This document shows, piece after piece, positions 24,101 through 35,014 of a DNA stretch of 64,000 bases. The position numbers and the translations under genes were made by a program. Under the pieces are notes generated by a model, which was given only the letters and a program-made list of their open reading frames with translations, was not told the DNA's origin and made no database searches. Each line of letters begins with the position of its first letter. Position 1 is the stretch's first letter. The DNA lies in NCBI RefSeq assembly GCF_020740795.1, contig NC_067283.1:109913706-109977705 (forward strand), written 5' to 3'. This DNA comes from Apus apus. Lineage: Eukaryota; Chordata; Aves; Apodiformes; Apodidae.

Positions 24101-27100
24101 TTGTGGAGGTGGGATCTTACGCTAGTTATAGTGGTTGACCTTCAGGGTTTTTTTTACCTAGCAGTCTTACAAAATATAAGCCACATTACAACGCAACCTC
24201 ACACTTTGACCTTTAAAAATTTACTTTGAAAAATAGAGGTTATCTTTTATGCTGCAAATTATGCCTTTATCTCTTATAATCCCATAAGTCAGATATCACA
24301 GTCCCACTTCAATTATGCTAAACTCTTATGTTAATTTTAAATCATGTAACTTAATTCCTGGCAAAGCAGGCTGGTGATTTTCAAAATGTGGTTAATGAGG
24401 CAAAGTACAATCTAGATTCTGCTACTGAGATCATCTGAATCCCCTAGGTCGCTGAAGATGACTATGGAGAGGCTCCTCTTTACAAAAGTCTGGGTTAGAT
24501 TTTCAAAAAATGAATTTTTAAGTGCAGTTAGGGGCTATGAAATTTGAAGCTGAGCATACAAAGAAGTTAAATTACTTTCACTAGAGCCACAGTGCGGCTA
24601 AACCAATTACGCTTCTGTGCACATGCTCACTTTAAAGGCCTAAGCAGTGTCCTCCCCTTTCAAATCACAAATGCAAACCATACCAGATTTTCAAGGTGAC
24701 AGTCCTGGGACCTGATGTCTATGCCCATGGATGCACGCAGATCAATGTCATTTTCCCTCTCATTTGCAGAATCCAAACATTTGCTAATAGCTTATTTCAC
24801 CCCCCTCCTTGACTCAAACAATAGCTTCAGCCAAGATCAGTTAGTGGATGAAATCTTATAAGACCATACAGCTTTTTTGATACATCCCCCTTACCAAATC
24901 TCTTTCATTCCCTGGTCATATAGGCTGAAAGTTTGTCACTAAAGCAAGCTCAAGGTGAATCTGAAGTTCTTCATAGTCTTCGTAATTTACTGCTATTCAG
25001 TTCTCTGAATTAAAAAAAAAACATATGGAACTCATATATAAACCAGATTCCATTCTTTATTAGCATGTTAAAACTTTTTTCCATCATATGTTTTTTGGAA
25101 ATTACTACTTTTTTTTTTGGAAAATGGTATATAAACCATTTTTGCCTGTAAAATAACAATTAATTAACACACATCCACAACAGACAAGACAAAGCAAATA
25201 TACAGACATCAAAAGGTACATTTTATTATTTTTATCTACATTCCTCAATGGCCTGGAAGAACTCTTTACAAATCAACAGAGATTCATTCAGGATTTGAGG
25301 TGGGAGTCAGTACGTACAAGAGCAGAGAATGTAGAGAGAACTGCTGTGATGGTGGAAAAGATACTTTTTTGCACCAAGGTCAAATCCAAGTGAAATCTAA
25401 GGCAGTTTTCACCTGAGTTAGGAGATTGGATGACACAAAATCACAACTCTGGCAGGAGCTGCTCTTTGAAGTCCTAATGCATAGTCCCACTCGAGGGCAA
25501 CAGTCATGAAGGTTCATGGCTGATTTTTTTTTTAAAAAGAGTCATGATGGGTAAAGACACATGGGAACTCAGTAACAGCCATTAACTGGTGCGGTGCACA
25601 ATTCTGGAGCAGTAGTGTGCTGGTACCCACCAAGGCAGTGGCTACAAGCAACCACTTCTCCAGCATGGTGCCCTGGGGCTGGGTCCTTGGCCATGGGGCA
25701 GCTGCCTCCTCACAGCAGCCATTGCACCACAGGCAGAGCTGGGCAGCACTGGGGCTCCCTGCTGTGGGACAGAGCCCACAGGAAAATGAGGACACTGCTG
25801 CCAGGGAAGGTGGAAGTCAGAGTGTAAAGGGGGAGATGTAGGGGCGTTTTGTTCACCTGAGGAAAGGCATGCATTGGGACAGTTCAATGGTCTGATATCC
25901 CATCCCAAACACTTCTGGTGGTAACACCTATGGGTCCGTCTAGGCACTGTAACAGCTCACAGAAGTAACAATGTGTGTTCACCCATCTGAGGCCTCCCTG
26001 CACCTCCTTGCTGGTGCTGAACACCTGTACCTCTCCACACCTCATGGTCATGATGGCTTGTGGGATTTTCGCTTCTCTTCCTCATTGCTTCATAGCCCCA
26101 GGAAACAGGCTAACTTTGGCTACAGGTGCTGCTAGTCATGTACAGCACCACCTCCAGCTTGGGCTGCCCAGTGTGCTTTTACCTTTCCCACTTGGAGCAG
26201 CTCATCCTGCTGTGAGATGTGCAGAGCCTGCTCGGTTACACAATGGCAGTGCAGAGGATGGAGGTGGCTTTTTTTCCTCTTCTGAGGAGAAAACTGAGTG
26301 AAAAACAAGCAAGAGTATGTAGTAAAAGGTCTCTCCTTTCAGCAGGGACCTACAATTACTCCTGTGTAAGGACTGAAGCCATATATTTACCTGAGGCAAA
26401 AGCCAGCAATAGTGTTAGTCATGAACAGCAGTTGGGGACAGAGGAAAAGAACATTGTGCTTGCAGAAGAATCCTGCTAGACTGTTGCCTTATTCTACAAC
26501 TTGCTATATCAAGACACTGGAGAACGATGCTCCAAACCACTTCAGGAAACAAAGAATAGGTGCCATCTTTGTTTTGGAAGGGCACAGGGATTTTCCCCTG
26601 TCAGTTTTGCAGAGATTTCTCCTCCTCCTGGGACACCCTGGCCACCCGTCCTACAATGCCATGAGCAATTGCAGGTCACAGGAAAAATGCATTGCACAGA
26701 TGGCACCTGAGAGAGGAGAAGGAAGCGGTGGTGAGAAGGTACCTTTTCTTTTATAACCAGGATGATGGGACTCTGGACACAACTGCCTCTAGGACTAATC
26801 AGCAATACCCATCGCACCACATAGCATTACAGCATCCATCCCACTGCTCGAGTTTGCTAGGTGCTGACAAGGCAGGAAGGACAGCAAAATGCTGGTGACT
26901 TCCAGAAGATCTGCAGACAAAACAAATCCATGGGTTTGAGAGGCAATGGGCATACATACAAACCTGTACAACAAATTACTGGGAGTTGGACTGATGATCA
27001 GACACTGGTAGACCAAGAGCGGTCACAGCGGCTGCAATGAATTTGCTTCTCTGTACAGACCTTATAATGTCCCATAGCTACCACCCTAAGACTTTGCCCA

Positions 27101-27464
27101 AAGATCAAGACTATCTTGTATATTTGAACCACAGTATGCATCATGAGATTGTCCCCACTGTGCATTAAAATGTTAATTTTAATGTATATGGCAGTTCTCT
27201 GAAAGGAGGGTTATGTTTGTCAACTCTAGTGCATCAACCAAAATGAGGTAGTGGACTGGGACTTTAGATTGCAGGCTTACCCAAATATACTCTGCTCAAC
27301 AGTTGGACTGCTGGGCTATTTGTAGTTTTATGCATTTGTATTCAAGAGCATCCTTCAATAAAAAACAATCAGGTCTAAAACCAGCTACAGCCTAATGGTA
27401 ATCAAACAACCATGCCTTGCAACTGAGAATGCTGCAAACATTTTAGAAAATTAGCCAATGCTTC
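21140..27464. other. Intergenic DNA between AQP4 and CHST9, part 2
   Basis: AT-rich, mostly unique-looking sequence. A CT dinucleotide run lies near 21166-21180. The 25500-26900 part is more GC-rich and produces several 70-115-codon open frames on both strands; none resembles a known protein and they overlap one another, so I treat them as chance. No RNA gene or mobile element was recognised. Confidence 0.55.
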
Positions 27465-27884
27465 TTTATTAGTAAGTGACAGAAAGTAAAACATACATTC
27501 AAAAATAGTTTCAAAAACAATTTCCAAAGCAGACACACCAAAAAGGAATCATGCTACTCTGAGTGCTTTTTTCTTAAACCATTAAAACAACATTAGGTAA
27601 GCTAATGCAACAGCTGGCTGCACTACCCCTTCCACAGCACAATCCATAATGGTAAAAGCAGCTTTTTCAGCCATTTTAGTGCAATTTATGCTGTTTACAG
27701 GTCTTTTTTTGTACATTCGCCTATAACTTAATGTCAATTGATGTCACTCTAGCTTAAAAAATCCCCACTAAGTCAAGACAACTCCACTTAGCAGTAACTG
27801 TTTCCTTTCAGGGCTAATATCAAAGTAGTTGTTTTGAATCCCAAAATGATAAATATCTAATAGAAGCCTGAAGCTATTCTGGTG
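27465..27884 (-). other. CHST9: Probable CHST9 3' UTR start
   Basis: Sequence immediately downstream of the CHST9 stop on the minus strand. The first canonical AATAAA on that strand that I noticed is at 27470-27465, about 415 nt past the stop, and could end a short transcript. Longer 3' UTRs are common in this family, so the true end may be further down. Confidence 0.4.
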
Positions 27885-28982
27885 CTATACAATTGGTGAT
27901 GTATAATTGAACATTAAGTAATCCAAGTAATAGAAGTCGTAGGTCAGCTGTCTCTCCTCCTTAGACAATTCCTTTAAGTATTGTCTCACTACTTCTGCAC
28001 TTGTTCTCTCATCAGAGGAATGTCTGTCTTTGAATTTAGGAAACTTCAGCTCAGGTGGAGCACCTACCAGCTGCAAAAAGTAATTGGCATCTTCTTCTAA
28101 GGTTTCAAACTTTCCTATAAAATCATAGTTGATGAGGCAGGGATAGCAGAGCTTACTGACTTGCTCCCAATGAATGTCCATTCCTACTGGGCGATGGGAA
28201 TCTAACAGATACTGGATAAACTCTCTGAACTTAACTCCCGATCCTGTTTTCAATGCTTCTTCATTTGCATTATGTCTATACTTCTTAATTATTGCTTTCC
28301 CAAATACTGGATGGTAATAGCTGTTTGGATGTTCAAACTTATCCCTGAAGGCAGACACCAGTCTTTCCATAGGATCACGTACAAATATAGTCTTGGTGTA
28401 CGTGTTCAAACGTGTGTATATCCCTTTTAGGTCATAACTGTCCAGTTTCCTTAGATGCTTCCCGTAGTGCACATCATCGTGGGAAATGTTGTGTGTTGAA
28501 GTGGCGAGTCCATTGAGCACCATGAGGACCCTTTTCCAATTGGAGCAGCCTGCTTTCGGCACTTCACAGTACAGGACCTTGTGCCTATCTTCCACGTAAA
28601 TTCTTGACACCAGGTGTGCGAGGTGGGTTGGCAGCTTCTTTCTGTTGTTGTATTTCTCACAGAAGTCATGCAGGAAGGTCCTGCGCTTTTCTTGGGTGCT
28701 ATCCACTTCCTCCCACTGGCCACCCTTGACTAACGACTTGTTTAAAGGGTGCAGTGCAGGGGGCAAATACACCCCTCTGAACCGGCCGAGAGGTGACTCG
28801 CTCATCTTCTGCGGGTCAGACAGCTGGCTCACCAAGGAGGCAGCCACCACACTAAAAGGGTCAGCCTCGCCCCACCAGTGCCTGCTGCCCAAGACAGCCA
28901 TCTTGTGCTTACTGAGGCCAGAAGGAGCACTACTGCTCCACGCTGCTCTCCTCTCTGTCCCTGGAGGTGGGACCGTGAATTC
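27885..28982 (-). CDS. CHST9: CHST9 terminal coding exon: GalNAc-4-O-sulfotransferase 2 catalytic domain
   Basis: The acceptor TTTGCAG ends at 28983 and the frame runs 365 codons to a TAG at 27887-27885. It encodes the Golgi-lumenal sulfotransferase domain that transfers sulfate from PAPS to C4 of terminal GalNAc on N- and O-glycans. Counting from the exon start, the 5'-phosphosulfate-binding motif KAGCSNWKR is at about 143-151 and the 3'-phosphate-binding motif [17 protein letters not shown] at about 200-216. [35 protein letters not shown] and the C-terminal [18 protein letters not shown] are typical of HNK-1-family CHST8/CHST9. Resemblance to CHST9 as I remember it, and the position next to AQP4, favour CHST9 over CHST8. 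Possible N-glycosylation sites are NKS (81), NIS (165) and NYT near the end. The first 70 residues (stem region) are poorly conserved, as expected. The open frame continues upstream to an ATG at 29039, but that is intron. Confidence 0.95.
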   Translation of the reverse strand, partial: EFTVPPPGTERRAAWSSSAPSGLSKHKMAVLGSRHWWGEADPFSVVAASLVSQLSDPQKMSESPLGRFRGVYLPPALHPLNKSLVKGGQWEEVDSTQEKRRTFLHDFCEKYNNRKKLPTHLAHLVSRIYVEDRHKVLYCEVPKAGCSNWKRVLMVLNGLATSTHNISHDDVHYGKHLRKLDSYDLKGIYTRLNTYTKTIFVRDPMERLVSAFRDKFEHPNSYYHPVFGKAIIKKYRHNANEEALKTGSGVKFREFIQYLLDSHRPVGMDIHWEQVSKLCYPCLINYDFIGKFETLEEDANYFLQLVGAPPELKFPKFKDRHSSDERTSAEVVRQYLKELSKEERQLTYDFYYLDYLMFNYTSPIV

Positions 28983-29097
28983 CTGCAAACACAGAAAGGA
29001 GCAGAGTTTACAAGGCCACGACAGTCCAGCCCAGCCCATTCACATTGCAACAGCAGCAAGGACAGTGCTGTGTGATTGCAGCCAGGCAATGTTCAGT

Positions 29098-29290
29098 ATC
29101 ACAGAATCACAGAATTGCTAGAGTTGGAAGGGACCTCTAGAGATCATCTAGTCCAACTCTCCCACTGAAGTAGGATAACCTAGAGTACTTTACACAGAAC
29201 TGTATCCAGGCAGGTTTTAAATATCTCCAGAGATGGAGACACCACAACCCCCTGGGCAGCCTATTCCAGTGCTCCAGTACTACAAAGTTT
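29098..29290 (-). mobile_element. CR1 LINE 3' end, minus orientation
   Basis: The plus strand reads TATCACAGAATCACAGAATT, then AGAGTTGGAAGGGACCTCTA and TCATCTAGTCCAACTCTCCC, the reversed 3' end of a bird CR1. About 190 bp remain. It sits in the CHST9 intron only about 115 bp from the catalytic-exon acceptor. Confidence 0.92.
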
Positions 29291-31484
29291 CTTTCAAACC
29301 ACTGGATCAATACATCTAATTTAGCAACAAGCTGGGCTAATTACTGAAATACATGCTTATGACACTTACCTGTTGGTGGTCATTAGGTCTTCCTGCAAAA
29401 ATAAATAGTTTAAGCCACACCTTTTAAGAACCTTTTAAGAGGTTTACACAGGGAGCCTGACAGTCCTGGTCGGGGTGGCCAGGTGCTTTACTGAACATGT
29501 TTTTCCCCCCACAACAGCACTGGTTGAGTTGCACAGCCACCAAGAGCTCTCTGGAGCTCACTGCCACAGCCATACTAACAGCTGTTGCATCTGCTTCCAC
29601 CACAGTGACCTGGAGCATGCCTTGTCCTGCAGTGGCTGCAAGGTCAGTGCTGGTGATAGGGGACCAGCCTAGGGCTTCTAAATACCTGACATTGGTGGGT
29701 TTGAGTGGGGTGTATTGACAGACAAAATCCCCCTCCAAAAAGCCCTATTCCTGTCCCCTCACTGACAGCTCATGGAAGTGGGATTCATTGGACTGCATGC
29801 ACATACAGGTGTTTGCAACACAGATGCCTGTACCTGAGCTTGCTGCTTTCACAGCTGATAAGGCAAAACAGGTGCCTTTAGAGCCTATTCCATCTGACTT
29901 ACTTAAACATCAACATCAGGGATATGAACTAACTAAACATCAACTAGTGACGCTGCAAAGAATGTGAAAAGATGAGACTTTCCTCCCAAACATGTCTTTC
30001 AATGTCCCCAGCCACTGTGCAATCCACAAGCTGCCAAAAGTGGCAAAGCTCGGATCTGTGTTTTGCCACCAAATTCTTCAGGGTCTTGTATCATGCAAGT
30101 TGACTGAAGAGCTTCCTGCAGTTTGAGTACTTCTGCTCACTCACTCCCGAGTAGATCCTCACATGTCTACTAAGGCTTGTAGATTTCTTCTCGTCTCAGT
30201 AGGCAAGCCTGCTGCATTGACACATCTATACAGCTGTCTGTTTTCATTACACTCCTGGAAAGGGGGGATGCTGGCCAACAGGTTTTTGAACACCCTGCTG
30301 CAAATACCAGATATCCAAATGGTTAGCTGGACACAAATGCACAGGCTGCCTGACTGCTTTCATAAGTCTAACTTTTTTGGAAATGTACATTAAAAGACTC
30401 TTCTGCCATAAAGTGATTAAACATTTACTGGAAGGTTGATTTGTGGACTGGTAGACTGTAAGTGTGGATCTGGGGGGATGGGAAAGTCCATAGGCTAACT
30501 CAAACAAAGCCACAAAAAATTTAGAGGAAAAATGTAAGAAATGGTAATGCATGGAACACAATTTGAACTCCATTTTGAAATAAGGCCAATGGAAAAACAA
30601 GCAGTTTCAATATAAGTTTGCTTATATTGTAGTGTAATAATTTCAAATTACAGAAACAAAACTGGAGGACCAGGCTATTCTGTATTGCTGCAAACTACTA
30701 CCAATCAGGGCTCTGTTTTCTCTGAAGTGAGTAAATAATTTTTGTATTGGTGAAAGCAATAAAAGAACAGACCCATGCAGGACTTGTACATCTGTAAGAG
30801 AGGGCATGTTGGTATTTTGAGAGATGCAAAAGGGTACTTGAATTCTTTCAGTTTTACAAGGTCAGTTTTTCTAAGATAATTATTATTATTTTTAATTTTG
30901 TTGTCTAATATTTTATTCTTTTGCACAAACGAAACACATGTGCCTAGAGATTTATCGCTTCCGCCCTAGGATGGAAAAAATTCAAGAGCATAGTGAGTGT
31001 GTAATAACAGAAGGTAGTACTAGTAGTAAACCAGGAGATGACTATGAGCCTAATGAGAATTTCAACATTGCAGTGAATGGCAACTTACAAGTGCTACTGC
31101 AGAACCACAGACGTACAATAAATTAAATGCTTTGACCCTAAAAAGAAAACCTGGATCTTGTGAAAATAAAAAATACAGTGTACACAGAAATCAACCACAA
31201 AATACTAGGCTCAACAGATGGAGGAATAAAACTATACTACAATGCTAACGTAACCAAAGATTGTAAACTTGTCGGTGCGGCTCTGAGGAGTTTCACAATT
31301 TTGAAGACTGTCTCCAGTGACACGTGACTATACTGGTGTTCCCCAATGTAGAGAAAATTCAAGAGGGCAACAGTGCCTCATTACTTCCTATGGTATGTAA
31401 TCTGAATTTAGCAGTCTATTTCAAGAGGTATTTCAGTGCCAAGACACTAAAACTATCTGAATTTCAAAATAAAGCCAACTAAAG

Positions 31485-32221
31485 TTGGCAATGCAGCACA
31501 GACTGGGATCCACCTGGATGGAGAGCTGCTCTGCAGAAAGGGGCCAAGAGGCCCTGGTGAACAAGAAGGTCAATATGAGCGAACAGTGTGCTGCTGTGGC
31601 AAAGACAGCCAATAGGATGCTGGGCTGCATCAACAACGGCATCACCAGTAGAGATAAAGAAGTCATTCTCCCACACTACTCCACGCTAGCCAGGCATCAC
31701 CTGGAATACTGTGTTCAGTTTTGGTTTCCACTATACAAAAAAGATGTGGACAGGTCGGAGAGGGTCCAGAGAAGGGTCCAGAGAAGGGCCACAAAGATAA
31801 TCAAAGCACTGGGCAGCCTGCTATATGAGGGAAGGCTGAGAAAACTGGGTTTGTTCAGTCTTGAGAAAATAAAGCTTAGGGGAGACCTTATCACTATGTT
31901 CCAGTGTTTAAAGGGTGGCTACAAAGATGATGGAGACTCCCTTTTTACAAGAAGTCACATGGAAAATATGAGGAGTAACGGATACAAGTTACTCCTGGGG
32001 GGATTCCAGTTGGATACGAGAGGAAAAAAAATTCACAATGAGATCAGTCAACCATTAGAATAATCTCCCCAGGGAACCGATGGATTCCCCAGTATTGGAC
32101 TCTTTTAATATTCAGCTGGGCAGGGTGCTGGGCCGTCTTGTCTAGACTGTGCTTTTGCCAAGAAAGGTTGGACTAGATGATCCTTGAAGTTTCTTCCAAC
32201 TTGGTATTGTTTGATTCTATG
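31485..32221 (+). mobile_element. CR1 LINE fragment, plus orientation
   Basis: Plus-strand sequence encodes the CR1 ORF2 C-terminal end with a nearly open frame from 31485 to 32063: EQCAAVAKTANRMLGCI, then [19 protein letters not shown] and [14 protein letters not shown]. The 3' region follows (CTGTGCTTTTGCC, then GGTTGGACTAGATGATCCTT) and ends at a degraded terminal GATTCTATGA. 5'-truncated. A short duplication of GGTCCAGAGAAGG is visible near 31761-31786. Confidence 0.93.
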
Positions 32222-32668
32222 AGCCTACGAGAACGCATCAGCACTTCAGAGGAAAGCTCAGCCTTCTGAATTCAGCCTGCCATCCTGAAATAGTGTAAGA
32301 TGCCTCAGTTCCACCAGGCCAGAAGGGAAAGGGACAGACTGAAGGGTGTGTGGTCTTGTTTTGTTCCATTTCAGTCAGCCCAGGGAACCAGGACCAAGCT
32401 CAGGGGACAACCCAAGAAGATAACAGAGGCGGACTGCATTTCAGTCTCAGAAACTGTTCATGCAGCTGTAGGAACCACTAATGAAGGATTTTTCATGGGA
32501 TTAAAGACTTCAGAGAAAGATGGGCAGAACTATTCCTAGAAATCTCAGGTAACATTGTAAAGGAACAAAATGTGCATAGCAGGGGTCACTTGAAAGGGGC
32601 TCCCTCCAAGCAAGATGAGGCAAAAGAAGAAAGAATCTACCAAGAAAAAAGCCCCAAACAGAAGGGAA

Positions 32669-32687
32669 AAAAAAAAAAAAAAAAAAG
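32669..32687 (+). repeat. poly(A) run
   Basis: About 19 consecutive A residues after a GGG. No retrotransposon body was recognised immediately before it. Confidence 0.9.
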
Positions 32688-32902
32688 ACTTAGGGGAAAA
32701 ACAGTTACATGCGAAGTTCTGAGGACCAAAAGATTATCTAAATATGTTAACTATTATTAGCTGCTTCCCCTCTCCACTTCCCCTTCTTATTTAGACACAT
32801 CCCACATAGTGAATATAACAGTATTGGCTAATAAATGCTATTATAAGCCCCACGAGGGAAGGTGTACTTGCAGCAAGCAAGTGCTCAAGTTTTCCAACTA
32901 AA

Positions 32903-32907
32903 AATAT
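32903..32907 (+). repeat. 5-bp target site duplication, left copy (AATAT)
   Basis: Identical to 33907-33911 on the other side of the LTR. Confidence 0.85.
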
Positions 32908-33906
32908 TGTTCTGGTTTGGTTTGGATTGGTGGGGTTTTGGGTAGCAGGGAAAGGGCCACAGGAGTGGCTCAGGTAAGAAGCTGAGAAGCTCCCCCTGCT
33001 CCAAACCCAGCCAAGGAGCCATTAGAGGGACAATAGATGTGCCTCAGCGATTAACATACAAAAGAAGTGAGATAACACCTGAGCAGAGAAGTACTTAAAG
33101 GAGAACTGTCGTGGAGAAGAACGGTAGTTGGTGAGGAAGAAGGGGAAGAAGATGCCCGAGCAGAAGTTTCCCTGCAACCCAGGGCCAGATGGCAGCCTGT
33201 CCCCCTGCACTCATGGTGGTACATGGTGGAACATTCCCTGGGGGCGCCAGGAGGGGTGAACTTGGCCAGTGGACCTGGATTTTGTGGCCAGTGGATTTGC
33301 TGCCTGTGGACTCTGATTACACAGCTGTGGAAGACCCCAGCGCCAGGGGAGTTTGTTCCTGAAGCAGCCCGTGACTCTGTGGGAAGCCCAGGCTGGAGCA
33401 GCTCTGGACCTTGTGGGAAGGCCTCATGAAGGAGAGGTTTGTGGAGGACTCTCTCCCATGGGAGGGACCCCGTGAGGAATCAGGGAAGGACTGTGAGAAA
33501 TCTTTCATCCTGAGGAGGATGGCACAGCAAGAACCACCAGCCTGTGACCTGACTCTAAACCCCATCCCCTGTCCCCCTGTGCCGCTGGGGGGAAGGAGGG
33601 AGAGAAACTGGGAACAAAGTGATTTGGCCTGGGAAGAAGGAAGGGGTGGGGTAACATATGCAAGCCCTGCTCTTTGTGTTGTCTGTGTCCTGTGTGTTTG
33701 ATGAGTGTGAAATTAAATTATTATTTTTTCCTCAAGTTGAGTGTGTTTTGCCCAGGACCTTAATCAGTGAAGAACCCTCCTTGTCCTTTGTATTAACCCA
33801 TGAGCTTTGTCCTCCTCATCCCAGAGTGTGTGTGTGTGGGGGGGGAAGTTGAGTGAGCAGCCATGGGGCTATACCTTTGTTGTCATGTTGGGCCTAAACC
33901 ACGACA
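32908..33906 (+). mobile_element. Solo LTR of an endogenous retrovirus (ERVL-like), plus orientation
   Basis: A 999-bp element starts TGTTCTGGTTTGG and ends CCTAAACCACGACA, so the termini are TG...CA and form an imperfect inverted repeat (TGTxxTGGTTT / AAACCACGACA). A perfect 5-bp target duplication AATAT flanks it at 32903-32907 and 33907-33911. A possible ATTAAA poly(A) signal lies at 33712-33717. No gag, pol or env frames are present, so this is a lone LTR left by recombination. The 5-bp duplication fits ERVL/class III elements (family knowledge). Short open frames inside it are not genes. Confidence 0.88.
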
Positions 33907-33911
33907 AATAT
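33907..33911 (+). repeat. 5-bp target site duplication, right copy (AATAT)
   Basis: Matches 32903-32907 and fixes the LTR end at 33906. Confidence 0.85.
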
Positions 33912-34307
33912 AGAAATAAATAAAAAATGTAAACCTTCCTATACACTTCCTTGAGTAACTAAGTTAGCAGCTAGTAAAGGGGAGATGAATGAAAGGATGA
34001 ATCAGGCTTTACTTCTGATGAGAAATGTTTAACTAGAAAGTTTTTTTGAGGAAATTGATGGCAATTGAGCCACATTTCTTAAGTGAAACTACCTGAGAGC
34101 CCGGCATACTTAGCTGCTACCACTCTAATATGCATGAGAGAGCTGAAAGCCACACACTATGAAAGACTTTTAAAATGTTATGTTACTAGGCTTACACAAA
34201 GTGAGGTGCCCTTTTTGGCTTCCCCTTGGTGCCAGTAACCTTTCAATGCCCATTTTATGACACTTTAAAGATCTGAACATCTCCGTGTTATATTACTTTT
34301 TTTTTTC
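33912..34307. other. Spacer between the two LTRs
   Basis: About 400 bp of AT-rich intron sequence without retroviral coding motifs, so the two LTRs are separate insertions rather than the ends of one provirus. Confidence 0.7.
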
Positions 34308-34312
34308 ACAGT
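34308..34312 (+). repeat. 5-bp target site duplication, left copy (ACAGT)
   Basis: Identical to 35010-35014 beyond the LTR end. Confidence 0.85.
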
Positions 34313-35009
34313 TGTCCTGGTTTGAGCCAGGATGAAGCCAATTTTCCTTTTACTGATTTTTTTTTCCTTCAGCAACCTTTATTTTAACTAGTAACAGAGT
34401 GTTCCAACTAAGACCGATAATGATGGAATGTTCTTCTAATTGCTGGGTCTTCAAGGTCGCATCTTTACTCTGCCAGCTCAGACACTATGGGGAGATCTAT
34501 GACCCCCCCATAGGAGGCTGAATTAAGACAGACAGCAAAATTGGCCAGAGATATTCCATTCCATGTATCTACGTAAGCTCAGAGGAAGGTCAGAGATCAC
34601 AGAAGACAACTTCCTCCCTTCTTCTTCCTTTCTCTTCCATCCATCGCCAGCTTCTGGGGAGGACTCCGTCCATCCATCACCATCAACCCCCAGGCTTGAG
34701 CTCTCCTGACCCTCATCACTCTGTGCTTTCTCCAGCAGCAACTCTGGGATTTTTCAGGACTGTTCCAGCTAAGGAGAGGGCTGTGGGAGTTGCTGGGGGT
34801 GGGGGGAGGCGAGAGGCTTTTGCACATACCTGGACACATTTGTATACAATTGTATATATTTTCTTATATCATTACTGTTCAATTAAAGCTGTGTAGTTTA
34901 GTTTTCAATCCAACAAAGTCTCTCTCTTTTTCTCTCTCTCCTTCCCTGTCTGGGTGGGAGGGGGAGGGGATCGAGAGCATTGTTGTTGAACCTGAGTCAA
35001 ATGGTGACA
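34313..35009 (+). mobile_element. Solo LTR of a second endogenous retrovirus type, plus orientation
   Basis: A 697-bp element starts TGTCCTGGTTTGAGCCAGG and ends AAATGGTGACA, giving TG...CA ends with a short TGTC/GACA inverted repeat. A perfect 5-bp duplication ACAGT flanks it at 34308-34312 and 35010-35014. A poly(A)-type signal ATTAAA near 34882 and a downstream CT/GT-rich stretch fit an LTR R-U5 layout in plus orientation. Its body differs from the LTR at 32908-33906, so it is another subfamily. No internal retroviral region adjoins it. Confidence 0.87.
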
Positions 35010-35014
35010 ACAGT
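35010..35014 (+). repeat. 5-bp target site duplication, right copy (ACAGT)
   Basis: Matches 34308-34312; marks the LTR end at 35009. Confidence 0.85.

Noticed and set aside
26202-26898. Cluster of overlapping frames on both strands near 25.5-27.0 kb
   Set aside because: Mutually overlapping, no family resemblance, moderate GC content; no splice or start context favours any of them.
28983-29039. Extension of the CHST9 frame to an ATG at 29039
   Set aside because: A clear acceptor ends at 28983 and the added residues do not resemble the CHST9 stem. This is intron read-through.
30938-31126. 62-codon plus-strand frame with a well-placed ATG (MEKIQEHSECV) as a small gene or antisense exon
   Set aside because: Short, no convincing acceptor or family match. 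The EKIQEH string resembles part of the CHST9 stem but is on the wrong strand, so I take it as coincidence.
32908-35009. A complete provirus with two LTRs
   Set aside because: The two LTRs differ in sequence and length, each has its own target duplication, and the 406-bp spacer has no retroviral coding motifs.
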